Source of the DNA: Salinibacterium sp. SWN248
GTDB taxonomy: Bacteria; Actinomycetota; Actinomycetes; Actinomycetales; Microbacteriaceae
Direction: 5' to 3'
Length of the DNA stretch: 64,000 bases
NCBI RefSeq assembly: GCF_015864575.1
Contig: NZ_JADYWW010000001.1
Span: 1,387,719 to 1,451,718 of the forward strand
In this document: piece by piece, positions 28,283 through 37,255 of the stretch
Layout: each line of letters starts with the position of its first letter
How positions within the stretch are numbered: position 1 is the stretch's first letter
Translations under genes and position numbers: made by a program
Notes under the pieces: model-generated
The model's input: the letters and a program-made list of their open reading frames with translations, nothing else
Told to the model about the DNA's origin: nothing
Database searches by the model: none

Positions 28283-29229
28283 TGGTTCTGCCGACCGCCC
28301 TCGACGCGCCAACGGTGCCCGCACCGTCGCGTGCGCCACGAAGCAGGAAAAAGCCGCGCGCCAGTGCAGGCTATGTGCTGACCGTGCTCGCCTTCCTGCT
28401 GCCGAGTGCCATCCCACTGACTCTCTTCGTGCTCGGACCCATGGTTGCGGCCGCCTGGATTAGCTTCACCGAGTGGAATCTCATCACTCCCATGGAATTC
28501 ATCGGATGGGAGAACTATCGTTCACTCCTCGCCGACGAACGCACCGGAGAAGTCTTCCTCCACACAATCGGGTACATCGCCGGATATCTTCCCCTCGTCT
28601 ACATCGGCGGATTGGCGCTAGCGCTCGCACTCAATCAAGCCCTCAAGGGGCGGTCCCTCTGGCGCGGAATCTACTTTCTGCCGGTTGTAACGAGTTGGAT
28701 TGCCGTGGCCATCGTGTGGCGCTGGCTTCTCAACCCCAACAACGGTGTCGTCAACCTCGCGCTTGGCTGGTTTGGCATTGACGGCCCGGGCTGGTGGACA
28801 GACCCTGACTGGGCAATGATCTCGATCATCCTTGCCAGCTCGTGGAAAGACCTCGGCTTCGTGATGGTGATTCTGCTTGCGGGGCTGCAGACGATCAACC
28901 CTGACCTGTATGACGCCGCCAAGGTGGACGGTGCTGGCGCCTGGAGTCGATTCCGGAACGTCACGATTCCGATGCTGAGCCCCAGCACGTTCTTCGTCGT
29001 GGTGATTTCACTCATCAACGGCTTCCAAGTCTTCGACCAAGTCTATGCCATGACGGGCGGCGGACCGGGCGGGTCTACGCAAGTGGTCGTTCAGCAGATT
29101 TACGACCTCACCTTCCGCTATGGCGCTGCGGGCGAGGCATCCGCCCTCTCATGGTTGCTCTTTATCGTGATCCTCGCGGTTACCGTGATTCAAATTATTG
29201 GACAAAAGAGGTGGGTTCACTATGGCTAA
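28282..29229 (+). CDS. Sugar ABC importer permease, MalF type
   Basis: The 315-residue protein has six membrane segments and the EAA motif DLYDAAKVDGAGAWSRFRNV, and ends with the typical IQIIGQKRWVHYG. It is the first permease of a CUT1 importer. It overlaps the next gene by 8 bases and the regulator gene by one, so translation of the whole set is coupled. Confidence 0.94.
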   Translation: MVLPTALDAPTVPAPSRAPRSRKKPRASAGYVLTVLAFLLPSAIPLTLFVLGPMVAAAWISFTEWNLITPMEFIGWENYRSLLADERTGEVFLHTIGYIAGYLPLVYIGGLALALALNQALKGRSLWRGIYFLPVVTSWIAVAIVWRWLLNPNNGVVNLALGWFGIDGPGWWTDPDWAMISIILASSWKDLGFVMVILLAGLQTINPDLYDAAKVDGAGAWSRFRNVTIPMLSPSTFFVVVISLINGFQVFDQVYAMTGGGPGGSTQVVVQQIYDLTFRYGAAGEASALSWLLFIVILAVTVIQIIGQKRWVHYG

Positions 29230-30049
29230 ATCGCCGCGCACTCGCCCCAGGATGATCGTCTTGCACGTTGTCGTTATTGCTGGCGCGATCGCGATGTTCT
29301 TCCCCTTTCTGTGGACGTTCATCACCTCGATCACTCCGGGCGCTGGATTTTCTATCGCTCCCCAGCTGTGGCCGGAAAACCCATCATTCGAGGCGTACCG
29401 AACGCTGTTCACTGAGCGTCCCTTCGGTCGCGTCGTCGCGAACAGTGTGGGGCTTGCCCTCGTGACCACGCTGGCGCAACTCTTCACGAGTGCCACCGCT
29501 GCGTATGCGTTTAGTCGACTCCCATTCCGCGGCCGTGGCGTTGTCTTCGCGGTCTACCTCGCGACGATGATGATTCCGTTGCAAGTGCTCATCGTGCCGC
29601 TGTTCGCCGAGCTCAAGGCATTTGGGCTGCTCAACACCTACCTCGGAGCGTTGCTGCCGACGTTCGCGAGCGCTTTCGGTATCTTCTTGCTTCGTCAGGC
29701 CGTGAACCAGGTTCCGCGGGAACTCGACGAGGCCGCGAAGCTCGACGGCGCCGGTCACTTTCGGGTGTTCACGCAAATCATTCTCCCCAACATCCGGCCC
29801 GCTCTCGCCACCCTCACTGTGTTCGCCTTCATGAGCAGCTGGAACGCGTTTTTGTGGCCGCTCGTGGTGCTGCGCTCGCCCGAGTTGCAGACTTTGCCGA
29901 TCGCTCTAGCCGGACTTCAAGGTCAATACACGACCGCGTGGGACGTCGTGATGGCCGGCTCGATCGTGAGCATATTGCCGATGCTCGCGCTCTACATTTT
30001 CGCCCAAAAGTACATCATTCAGGGCGTCGCAAGCTCAGGGATCAAGTAA
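29222..30049 (+). CDS. Sugar ABC importer permease, MalG type
   Basis: The 275-residue protein has six membrane segments and the EAA motif ELDEAAKLDGAGHFRVFTQI, and ends FAQKYIIQGVASSGIK, typical of second CUT1 permeases. I chose ATG at 29222, with GAGGTGG upstream; an earlier start at 29198 would lie inside the preceding gene. Confidence 0.94.
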   Translation: MAKSPRTRPRMIVLHVVVIAGAIAMFFPFLWTFITSITPGAGFSIAPQLWPENPSFEAYRTLFTERPFGRVVANSVGLALVTTLAQLFTSATAAYAFSRLPFRGRGVVFAVYLATMMIPLQVLIVPLFAELKAFGLLNTYLGALLPTFASAFGIFLLRQAVNQVPRELDEAAKLDGAGHFRVFTQIILPNIRPALATLTVFAFMSSWNAFLWPLVVLRSPELQTLPIALAGLQGQYTTAWDVVMAGSIVSILPMLALYIFAQKYIIQGVASSGIK

Positions 30050-30104
30050 GGCCCCGGGACACCAGAGATCCAATCATCACGTGACATCAAAGGAGATATC
30101 TAGC

Positions 30105-31346
30105 ATGAAACGTTCACTACTTGCTGCGGGAGGAATCGTCGGCGTCTCAGCACTGCTCTTGAGTGCGTGCGCCTCCGAGCCCGCCAGCGAAGACGGCCCC
30201 GTCACCATCACCTACTCGAACTTCACCTCTGCCGGCGGAAACGAAGACAACCTGCAGACGATTGTTGATGCGTTCGAGGCGGAGAACCCCACCATTACCG
30301 TTGACATCACCACGCTTCCCTACGGTGACTACTTCACAACATTGCAGACAGACCTCGCGGCCGGAACAGTGGCGGATGTCGTAGACACCAACTACGACTT
30401 CTTCCCACAGTTGGCATCGAGCGGTTCGCTCGCCCCTCTCGAAGTGACTAACCCCGAGTCATACCGTGAGTCGCTCATCGACGCCTATGCCGTTGATGGC
30501 ACGAGCTATGGACTACCCAGTTCGTTCTCCGATGTTGTGCTCTATTACAACGCTGATCTCTTCGATACGGCCGGACTCGACTACCCGACGAGTGACTGGA
30601 CCTGGGCTGACGAACAGGCAGCTGCTGACGCTCTTACCGATTCCGCTAGCGGAACCTGGGGCGACCACCAGCCTGTGTCGTTCTACGAGTTCTACAAGGT
30701 GCTCGACCAGAACGGTGCATCGTTCTTGAGTGACGACAGAACCTCCGTCGCGTTCAACACGCCCGCGGGCATCGAGGCAGCCGAGTGGCTCACCGACAAG
30801 AGTGGCACGGTGATGCCCACGATTGAAGAGGGTCAGGGCACAGCAGACTTCGACACCAACCTGTTCCTCGAGGGCAAGCTCGGGATGATGCACTCCGGCA
30901 TTTGGGTCTTCGGCGCCCTCGCCGACGCACCATTCACGTGGGACATCGCCGTAGAGCCCGGAAATACCCAACAGGCCAGCGCAGTGTTCTCCAACGCGGT
31001 AGGTGTGTCAGCAGCATCCGACCACATTGCCGAAGCGACCGCGTTTGCAGAGTTCCTGACGTCGTCCCAGACAATGATCGATGTCCGTCTCGACAGCGGT
31101 TGGGAACTGCCGCCGACAAGCGACGAAGATCAGCTCGCCGTCTACCTCACCAAGGACACCCCGGCTAACCGTCAGGCGGTCTTTGACTCGCTCGACTCGA
31201 TTGCGCTCACCCCGCTCGTCGAGAACGGCCAGCAAGAGATGCAAGACATCGTGACCGAGGAACTGATCGAAGCACAAGCTGGGCGCAAGTCAGTTGCTGA
31301 CGCTCTGGCCAGTGCTGAAGAACGCATCAACGCAGTAATCGGATAG
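30105..31346 (+). CDS. Sugar-binding lipoprotein of the ABC importer
   Basis: The 413-residue protein has a lipoprotein signal (MKRSLLAAGG, lipobox LSAC) and a family-1 solute-binding fold (ITYSNFTSAGG through the late VLDQNGASFLSDD and IWVFGAL). The ATG at 30105 has the strong site AAAGGAG upstream. A stable hairpin after the stop may protect this part of the message. The ligand is probably an alpha-glucoside given the GH15 and GH31 enzymes downstream. Confidence 0.94.
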   Translation: MKRSLLAAGGIVGVSALLLSACASEPASEDGPVTITYSNFTSAGGNEDNLQTIVDAFEAENPTITVDITTLPYGDYFTTLQTDLAAGTVADVVDTNYDFFPQLASSGSLAPLEVTNPESYRESLIDAYAVDGTSYGLPSSFSDVVLYYNADLFDTAGLDYPTSDWTWADEQAAADALTDSASGTWGDHQPVSFYEFYKVLDQNGASFLSDDRTSVAFNTPAGIEAAEWLTDKSGTVMPTIEEGQGTADFDTNLFLEGKLGMMHSGIWVFGALADAPFTWDIAVEPGNTQQASAVFSNAVGVSAASDHIAEATAFAEFLTSSQTMIDVRLDSGWELPPTSDEDQLAVYLTKDTPANRQAVFDSLDSIALTPLVENGQQEMQDIVTEELIEAQAGRKSVADALASAEERINAVIG

Positions 31347-31360
31347 CACGTCTCCCGAGT

Positions 31361-31392
31361 GAGGCTCATCCCGTTCACGCGGGGTGGGCCTC
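31361..31392 (+). other. Intra-operon hairpin between binding protein and GH15 genes
   Basis: GAGGCTCATCCCG pairs with CGGGGTGGGCCTC over 13 bp (two G-U pairs), with no U-run. Such hairpins after binding-protein genes stabilise the upstream message or partly end transcription, giving more binding protein than enzyme. Confidence 0.5.
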
Positions 31393-31420
31393 CCTCCCAG
31401 CTGGCCCAGGAGGGCACTTC

Positions 31421-32602
31421 ATGACTTCACGCCCGGACGACGAGTCCCTCGCGTCTCTCGCAGCGCACAGCGTCGAGCTGATCTCGGCACTGCAGCACCC
31501 CAGTGGTGCGTACCCTGCGAGCCCCACCTTTTCGGCCTACACCGGCTACTCCTGGTTCCGCGACGGCGCCTTCATCGCTGATGGAATGTCGAGCGCCAAC
31601 GCGATCGATTCCGCATCACGTTTCTTCGACTGGTGTGCGAGCATCCTTATCGCTCGGCGGGGCCAGATCGAGACCATCGAGCGAGCCGAAGCGGCGGGCG
31701 CTCCGCTCGCAAACTCCCAGATGCTCGCTACCCGTTTTACCTTCGATGGTGTCGAGGGCGACGACGACTGGTGGGACTTTCAAACCGACGGCTACGGCAC
31801 GTGGGTGTGGGCCGTCGTAGCCCATGCTCAACGACACGGGCTTGAGCTGGAGCGCTGGCGCGAGGGCATCGAGCTCTCCGTCCGCTATCTGCTCGCGACG
31901 TGGGAGCGCCCCTGCTTCGACTGGTGGGAAGAGTTCGAGACCGAACGTCACGTCTCGACGCTCGGCTGCGTGGTTGCCGGGCTGAGTGCTGCGGCATCCA
32001 CTGATGTGCTCTCGGTCGACGTCGCCACCCGTGCCAGAGCTGCCGCGAGTGCTGCTCGCGAACTTATTGAGACGGACGGTGTTCGCGACGGCCACCTCGT
32101 CAAATGGCTGGGATCGGATGTCGTAGACGGCTCCCTTGCTGCCCTCATCTCTCCGCTGGCGGTTGTCGACGGCTCACGGACCCTTGCCAGGGCGACCGTA
32201 GCCCAGATCGACCACGACCTCACCGTCGATGGCGGTGTGCACCGCTACCTCGGCGACACGTTCTACGGCGGGGGCCAATGGCCACTACTGAGTTGCATGC
32301 TCGGCTTGGCCTTCGCAGCCGGAGGCAATACCGCACGCGCACGTAGCCAGCTGCAGTGGGCGGCGGAGACGGTGACCACAGATAATTTCCTGCCCGAGCA
32401 GGTCGACGATGACCTGCTTGACCCCAGCCGAGTCGCGGAATGGCGTGAACGCTGGGGGAGCGTGGCCACACCGCTGCTCTGGAGCCACGCGATGTACGTT
32501 CGCCTCGCCGTCGAGATTGGCGTGTACGTGCCGCCCGCACACCCGCTGGCGTCGTTAGCCACCACCGAAGCCCGTCACGGAAATGAAAGCGAGACCGACT
32601 AG
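31421..32602 (+). CDS. Glycoside hydrolase family 15-like glucohydrolase
   Basis: The 393-residue cytoplasmic protein has the GH15 pattern YSWFRDGAF (WFRD at 45-48), DWWEEFE with a likely general acid at Glu170/Glu171, and LPEQVDD with a likely base at Glu326. It has only the (alpha/alpha)6 barrel and lacks the N-terminal beta-sandwich of many bacterial glucoamylases. GH15 enzymes remove glucose from the non-reducing ends of alpha-glucans; a short single-domain form inside an importer operon suggests action on an imported oligosaccharide such as isomaltose. The ATG has AGGAGG upstream. Its stop overlaps the GH31 start (TAGTG). Confidence 0.82.
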   Translation: MTSRPDDESLASLAAHSVELISALQHPSGAYPASPTFSAYTGYSWFRDGAFIADGMSSANAIDSASRFFDWCASILIARRGQIETIERAEAAGAPLANSQMLATRFTFDGVEGDDDWWDFQTDGYGTWVWAVVAHAQRHGLELERWREGIELSVRYLLATWERPCFDWWEEFETERHVSTLGCVVAGLSAAASTDVLSVDVATRARAAASAARELIETDGVRDGHLVKWLGSDVVDGSLAALISPLAVVDGSRTLARATVAQIDHDLTVDGGVHRYLGDTFYGGGQWPLLSCMLGLAFAAGGNTARARSQLQWAAETVTTDNFLPEQVDDDLLDPSRVAEWRERWGSVATPLLWSHAMYVRLAVEIGVYVPPAHPLASLATTEARHGNESETD

Positions 32603-34842
32603 TGCTGAGACATAGACCACTGGGCTCGGGGCATCCGTACTCAGTTGACACTGAGCAGCGTCACCCCGCCCTTCCGATTGCCGGCGAAGCTCTGCGCCTG
32701 GGAGTTCGTGCAACAGCGGATGTCGACGTTGTCACTCTCGAATGGGATGACGGAGAGTCGGTCACCGACTTCGCCCTCGAACGAGTGCAGCAGCGCTCGC
32801 GGGGCCAAGCCGTCGACGGCGGACACCTTGCGTCGGCACAAGCGAAACTGGCACGCGCAAGCACCGGATTCGCTGTTGATGTTTCTGCACTCACCGCAGC
32901 GGCGCAGTATCGCTATCGGTTCGTCGGCGGCCCAACGGCGGCCCCGCGATCACAGTCCACTCGGTGGTTCGACGTGCGAGTGGCCGGATGGCGCACTGCG
33001 CCTGATTCGATCGTCGCCGCTGACGAGGCGGTTGGTCTTGTCACCGGCAGCACCACTGTTCTCGACGACGGCGAACGCATCCACCGGGTTCGGTTCGCGC
33101 TGCGGCTCGACGAGCGTGAGCACGTCTCCGGGTTCGGCGAACGTTTTGACGCCCTCGACCAGCGCGGTGCACGCCTTGATTCGGTTGTTTTCGAGCAGTA
33201 CAAGTCTCAGGGTGCGGAACGCAAGACCTATCTGCCGATGCCGTTTGCTCACGTTATTGGGGGACGCGGTTGGGGTTTCCATGTGCGCACCAGCAGACGT
33301 GTGTGGTTTGACGTAGCCGACAGCGATGCCGGGATGTTGTGGATCGAATCCGAGGTTGATTCGCCCAGCGACGCCTCCGACGTGCTGTCGGTTGGTGGCT
33401 ATGCGGGAACTCCGGCGACGGTGCTCGATCAGTTTCTCGCTGAGGTCGGCCGTCCCGAAGTGTTGCCGAGCTGGGTTCACCGTTTGTGGGCGAGCGGCAA
33501 CGAATGGAACACTCAAGCCGAGGTCATGCGTCAGATGGATGCGCATCGGGAGCACGGCATCCCGGTCGGGTCTGTTGTTATCGAGGCGTGGAGCGATGAG
33601 AGCACCTTCACGGTGTGGCGGGATGCGCAGTATGCGCCGAATGCGAACGGTGGGCCGCTGCGGCTCAACGACTTCAGTTTTCCCGCAGAAGGTGCCTGGC
33701 CTGACCCGAAAGGCATGATCGACGAGTTGCATGATCGCGATGTGCGCGTGCTGCTGTGGCAGATTCCGCTCATCAAGATGCGCCCGCATCCTGTGGGTCA
33801 AGCTCGGTTCGACGCGGAGGCAGCGCAGCGAGAGAACGTGCTGATTCAGGATGAGACGTCGCGCGGTGCGCTCAAGCCGTACCGCAATCGCGGTTGGTGG
33901 TTTCCGCTGTCGCTGATGCCTGACCTCACCGACGATCGTTCAGCTCAGTGGTGGACGGAGAAGCGTCGTTACCTCGTCGAGGATCTGGGTGTTGACGGTT
34001 TCAAAACTGACGGTGGCGAGCATGCGTGGGGTTCCGAACTTCACTATCAGGATGGCCGCCGTGGTGACGAAAAGAACAACACCTTCCCGGTTCACTATGC
34101 CCGTGCCTACGGCGATCTCCTCAAGAGTGCAGGCAAAGCGCCAGTGACGTTCTCGCGCGCGGGGTACACCGGATCACAAGCGCACGGTGCCTTCTGGGCC
34201 GGAGATGAGAACTCTACGTGGGATGCCTTCCGCTGGTCGCTGTTTGCCGGGCTCAATGCGAGCGCGTGCGGCATCCTCTACTGGGGCTGGGATCTCGCTG
34301 GTTTCAGCGGTGATGTGCCCACGGCAGAGCTCTACGTTCGATCACTTGCGGCCGCGGCCTTCGTGCCAATTATGCAATATCACTCAGAGTTCAATCACCA
34401 CCGATCGCCGAGTCGTGACCGAACCCCCTGGAACATCGCCGAGCAATCAGGGGATGCACGCGTTCTCGAGATGAGTCGCAGCATCGTCGAACGGCGTGAA
34501 CGTCTCGTGCCGTACCTCACCGCCGAAAGTGAGTGGGCCGTTTCTGCTGGCACGAACGTCATGCGGCCGCTGTTCTTCGACTGGCCTGACGACGAGCGCC
34601 TCTGGGGGCAACCTTTGCAGTGGATGCTCGGGCGCGACATTCTCGTATCGCCCGTGACTGACGAGGGCGCCACCGATCACACGGCGACTCTTCCTCGTGG
34701 TGACTGGGTGTACGCGTTCACTGGCGAACGGGTTGAGGGCGGCAGCGTCGATACTCGCGCAGTGCCGTGGGAGCAGGTGCCTGTGTATGTGCGCGCTGAG
34801 GCCTGGGAACGACTGAAGTTTACGTTCGGGAACGAGACCTGA
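32602..34842 (+). CDS. Glycoside hydrolase family 31 alpha-glucosidase
   Basis: The 746-residue protein has the GH31 nucleophile Asp470 in DGFKTDGGE and the acid/base Asp535 in WAGDENSTW. The N-terminal beta-sandwich motif GFGERFDALDQRG is also present. No signal peptide is present, so it acts in the cytoplasm on imported substrate. Known GH31 activities are alpha-glucosidase and alpha-xylosidase; which one applies cannot be read directly. It starts with GTG at 32602, sharing a base with the GH15 stop. Confidence 0.92.
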   Translation: MLRHRPLGSGHPYSVDTEQRHPALPIAGEALRLGVRATADVDVVTLEWDDGESVTDFALERVQQRSRGQAVDGGHLASAQAKLARASTGFAVDVSALTAAAQYRYRFVGGPTAAPRSQSTRWFDVRVAGWRTAPDSIVAADEAVGLVTGSTTVLDDGERIHRVRFALRLDEREHVSGFGERFDALDQRGARLDSVVFEQYKSQGAERKTYLPMPFAHVIGGRGWGFHVRTSRRVWFDVADSDAGMLWIESEVDSPSDASDVLSVGGYAGTPATVLDQFLAEVGRPEVLPSWVHRLWASGNEWNTQAEVMRQMDAHREHGIPVGSVVIEAWSDESTFTVWRDAQYAPNANGGPLRLNDFSFPAEGAWPDPKGMIDELHDRDVRVLLWQIPLIKMRPHPVGQARFDAEAAQRENVLIQDETSRGALKPYRNRGWWFPLSLMPDLTDDRSAQWWTEKRRYLVEDLGVDGFKTDGGEHAWGSELHYQDGRRGDEKNNTFPVHYARAYGDLLKSAGKAPVTFSRAGYTGSQAHGAFWAGDENSTWDAFRWSLFAGLNASACGILYWGWDLAGFSGDVPTAELYVRSLAAAAFVPIMQYHSEFNHHRSPSRDRTPWNIAEQSGDARVLEMSRSIVERRERLVPYLTAESEWAVSAGTNVMRPLFFDWPDDERLWGQPLQWMLGRDILVSPVTDEGATDHTATLPRGDWVYAFTGERVEGGSVDTRAVPWEQVPVYVRAEAWERLKFTFGNET

Positions 34843-34845
34843 AGT

Positions 34846-34929
34846 GGTGTTCCTGAGGGCGATCGCACCGGGCAAATGCATCGCAGCCGAATTCGGGGGA
34901 AGCTGCGAAGAGATCGCCCTCAGGACACC
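34846..34929. repeat. Nested inverted repeat after the GH31 gene
   Basis: The outer arms (34846-34864 and 34912-34929) pair over 18 bp with one bulged T. Inside, CGCAGC (34882-34887) pairs with GCTGCG (34902-34907), and CGAATTCG (34888-34895) is self-complementary. The RNA would be a long stem capped by a second stem. There is no U-run after it. Confidence 0.7.
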
Positions 34930-35118
34930 GTGCTAGGCGACGTCTAAGACTGAGGGGGCGCGACAAGCGCGACCCGCACTATTGTGCACGACTACAGGGG
35001 GTTCGCGAAAGGTTTTCACCAATTTTTGTGGAGCGAGCACAATAAATCGTCCACACGTGCGGTTTTGGTAGGAGTTTCGGACAATACGTCCCTTGAATTT
35101 TCGCGGTTGTGGCGCAAA

Positions 35119-35152
35119 AAACGCGGCAGTCTCCGAAAAGGCTGCCGCGTTT
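35119..35152. terminator. Bidirectional terminator-like hairpin
   Basis: AAACGCGGCAG pairs with CTGCCGCGTTT over 11 bp around a 12-base loop. The A-run on one side and T-run on the other allow it to end transcripts from either strand. Confidence 0.7.
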
Positions 35153-35208
35153 CTGGCGTGACTGGGCGCCCACTTGGGGCGCCCGGCGCAGTTGCGGTGC
35201 TGCGGTGG

Positions 35209-37233
35209 CTAGTTTAGCCCGCGACGGTTCAACAAAGGCTGCAATTCGGCGTCACGGCCGCGGAAATCGCGGAACGCCTCGAGCGGGTTCTTCGAGCCGC
35301 CCACACCGAGGAGTCGCGAACGGAAGCGGTCGCCGTTGGCACGGGTGAGCCCACCGTTTTCGGTGAACCACTCGACCGTGTCGGCGTCCAACACTTCACT
35401 CCAGATGTAGGAGTAGTAGCCAGCGTCATAGGCCGAGTTCGCGAAGATGTGCTGAAAGTAGGTGCTCGAGTACCGGGGCGGCACCGCGGGGTTGTTGAGG
35501 CCGACCTCAGCCAGCGCCTGCGCTTCAAAAGCGGCGACATCCGTCACGTCGTCATCTGACGTGATGCGGTGCCAGGCCTGATCGATGAGGGCGGCAGCGA
35601 GGTATTCGCTCGTGAGGAACCCCTCATTGAACGCGGCGCTGGCCTGAATGCGCTCCACAATCTCGCGCGGCATCGGTTCGCCTGTTTCGTAGTGCTTGGC
35701 GTAGTTGTCGAGAACCTCGGGCCAGAGCATCCACATCTCGTTGACCTGGCTGGGGAACTCGACAAAGTCGCGGTAGGTGTTGGTTCCCGCAAACTTGGGG
35801 TACGTCACGCGAGCGAACAGGCCGTGCAGGGCGTGTCCAAACTCGTGGAACAGCGTGTTGACCTCGTCGTAGGTGAGGAGCGTGGTCTCACCCGCGGCGG
35901 GCTTCGGCACATTGAGGTTGTTGGTGACGATCACCGGATGCCCGAGCAGATCCGACTGCGAGATGAGCGAGTTCATCCACGCTCCGCCGCGCTTGGAGTC
36001 GCGCGTGTAGAGATCGAGAGTGTAGAGGCCGACCTCGCTGCCATCCTCGTTCGTGACTTCGAATACGCGCACGTCGGGGTGGTACGCCGGCAGGTCGCGA
36101 CGTTCGGTGAAGGTAACGCCGTACAGCTGGGTCGCCGCAAAGAACACCCCGTCGCGCAGCACGCGCTCGGCCTCAAAATAGGGACGCATCTGGGTGGTGT
36201 CGACGTTGTACTGCTCGGCGCGCACCTTCTCGGCATAGAACGCCCAGTCAGCTGCCGTTACCTCAGTGCCCGCAAGCTTCTCCAACGCGGCATGTTCCTC
36301 TCGCGCGTTGCGTGCCGCGGCCGGAGCGAGCTTACCAAGCATGTCCGCGACTCGCTGAGGCGTCTGGGCGGTCTCATCGGCGGTGACCCAAGCGGCGTGG
36401 CTTTCGTAGCCGAGAAGGGCTGCACGCTGCGAACGCACCTTCGCAATCTCGAGCACGAGCTCGCGGTTATCGAACGTGCCGCCGCGGATGCCGCGCGAGC
36501 GCGATGCTGCCAAAACACGGCCCCGAACGTCGGCGTTCTTCAACACCGAGAGGTGTGGCTGGTTCGTGGGCAGAATGAGAGTGATGAGGTATTTGCCCGT
36601 GAGTCCACGATCGTTGGCCGCGCTGGCAGCCGCAGAAATCTCTGACGGTTCAAGACCATCAAGTTCCTGGATGCTGTCAACCACGATCGCAAGATCGTTG
36701 GTGTCGGCAAGCAGGTTTTTCTCGAACTTCGTGGTGAGGGTCGAGAGGCGCGAGTTGTAGTCGCGCAGAGTCGCCTTCGACTCTTCGCTGAGGCCCGCGC
36801 CAGCAAGCGTGAACTCGGTGAAATAGCGCTCGACAAGATAGCGGGCTTCGGCGTCCAACTCGGTGTCGTCGAGTCCTTCACGAATGCCGCGGATGCGTTC
36901 GTAGAGCGCACTGTTGAGACTGATGGCGTCATTGTGCGCGGCAAGTTGGGGAGCGATGACTTCTTCGAGTGCATCCGAAGCTGCATCACCATCGGCAGAG
37001 GTCTTGTTGAAGAAGACGATCGCGACCCGGCTGAGTAGCTGACCGCTCTTTTCAAGCGGGATCATCGTGTTCTCGAACGTGGGCGGGTCTGGCTGCGAGG
37101 TGATCGCTTCAATCTCTGCGAGCTGCTCTGCCATGCCTTTGTCGAAGGCGGGCGCGAAGTGCTCATCTTCGATGTCGGCAAAGGGTGGCATGCCGAAGGG
37201 CAGGGTGCTGGGCTCAAAGAAAGGATTGGTCAT
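35209..37233 (-). CDS. M3-family metallopeptidase (peptidyl-dipeptidase Dcp/oligopeptidase type)
   Basis: The 674-residue protein has the zinc motif HEFGHALH with His463, Glu464 and His467, plus the downstream EFPSQVNEMW that carries the third ligand and the late YYSYIWSEVLDAD. The length and lack of a signal peptide fit the cytoplasmic Dcp/PrlC group, which digests short peptides. The gene is divergent from a methyltransferase gene with only 22 bases between the starts. Confidence 0.95.
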   Translation of the reverse strand: MTNPFFEPSTLPFGMPPFADIEDEHFAPAFDKGMAEQLAEIEAITSQPDPPTFENTMIPLEKSGQLLSRVAIVFFNKTSADGDAASDALEEVIAPQLAAHNDAISLNSALYERIRGIREGLDDTELDAEARYLVERYFTEFTLAGAGLSEESKATLRDYNSRLSTLTTKFEKNLLADTNDLAIVVDSIQELDGLEPSEISAAASAANDRGLTGKYLITLILPTNQPHLSVLKNADVRGRVLAASRSRGIRGGTFDNRELVLEIAKVRSQRAALLGYESHAAWVTADETAQTPQRVADMLGKLAPAAARNAREEHAALEKLAGTEVTAADWAFYAEKVRAEQYNVDTTQMRPYFEAERVLRDGVFFAATQLYGVTFTERRDLPAYHPDVRVFEVTNEDGSEVGLYTLDLYTRDSKRGGAWMNSLISQSDLLGHPVIVTNNLNVPKPAAGETTLLTYDEVNTLFHEFGHALHGLFARVTYPKFAGTNTYRDFVEFPSQVNEMWMLWPEVLDNYAKHYETGEPMPREIVERIQASAAFNEGFLTSEYLAAALIDQAWHRITSDDDVTDVAAFEAQALAEVGLNNPAVPPRYSSTYFQHIFANSAYDAGYYSYIWSEVLDADTVEWFTENGGLTRANGDRFRSRLLGVGGSKNPLEAFRDFRGRDAELQPLLNRRGLN

Positions 37234-37255
37234 TCATCTACCCTATTCTCGGAAG

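Larger units (their letters stand above)
34843..35208. other. Non-coding interval between GH31 and M3 peptidase genes
   Basis: These 366 bases hold no credible gene. They contain a long nested inverted repeat (34846-34929), a quieter AT-rich stretch, a GC hairpin (35119-35152) and a GGGCGCCC palindrome close to the peptidase stop. Confidence 0.6.
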
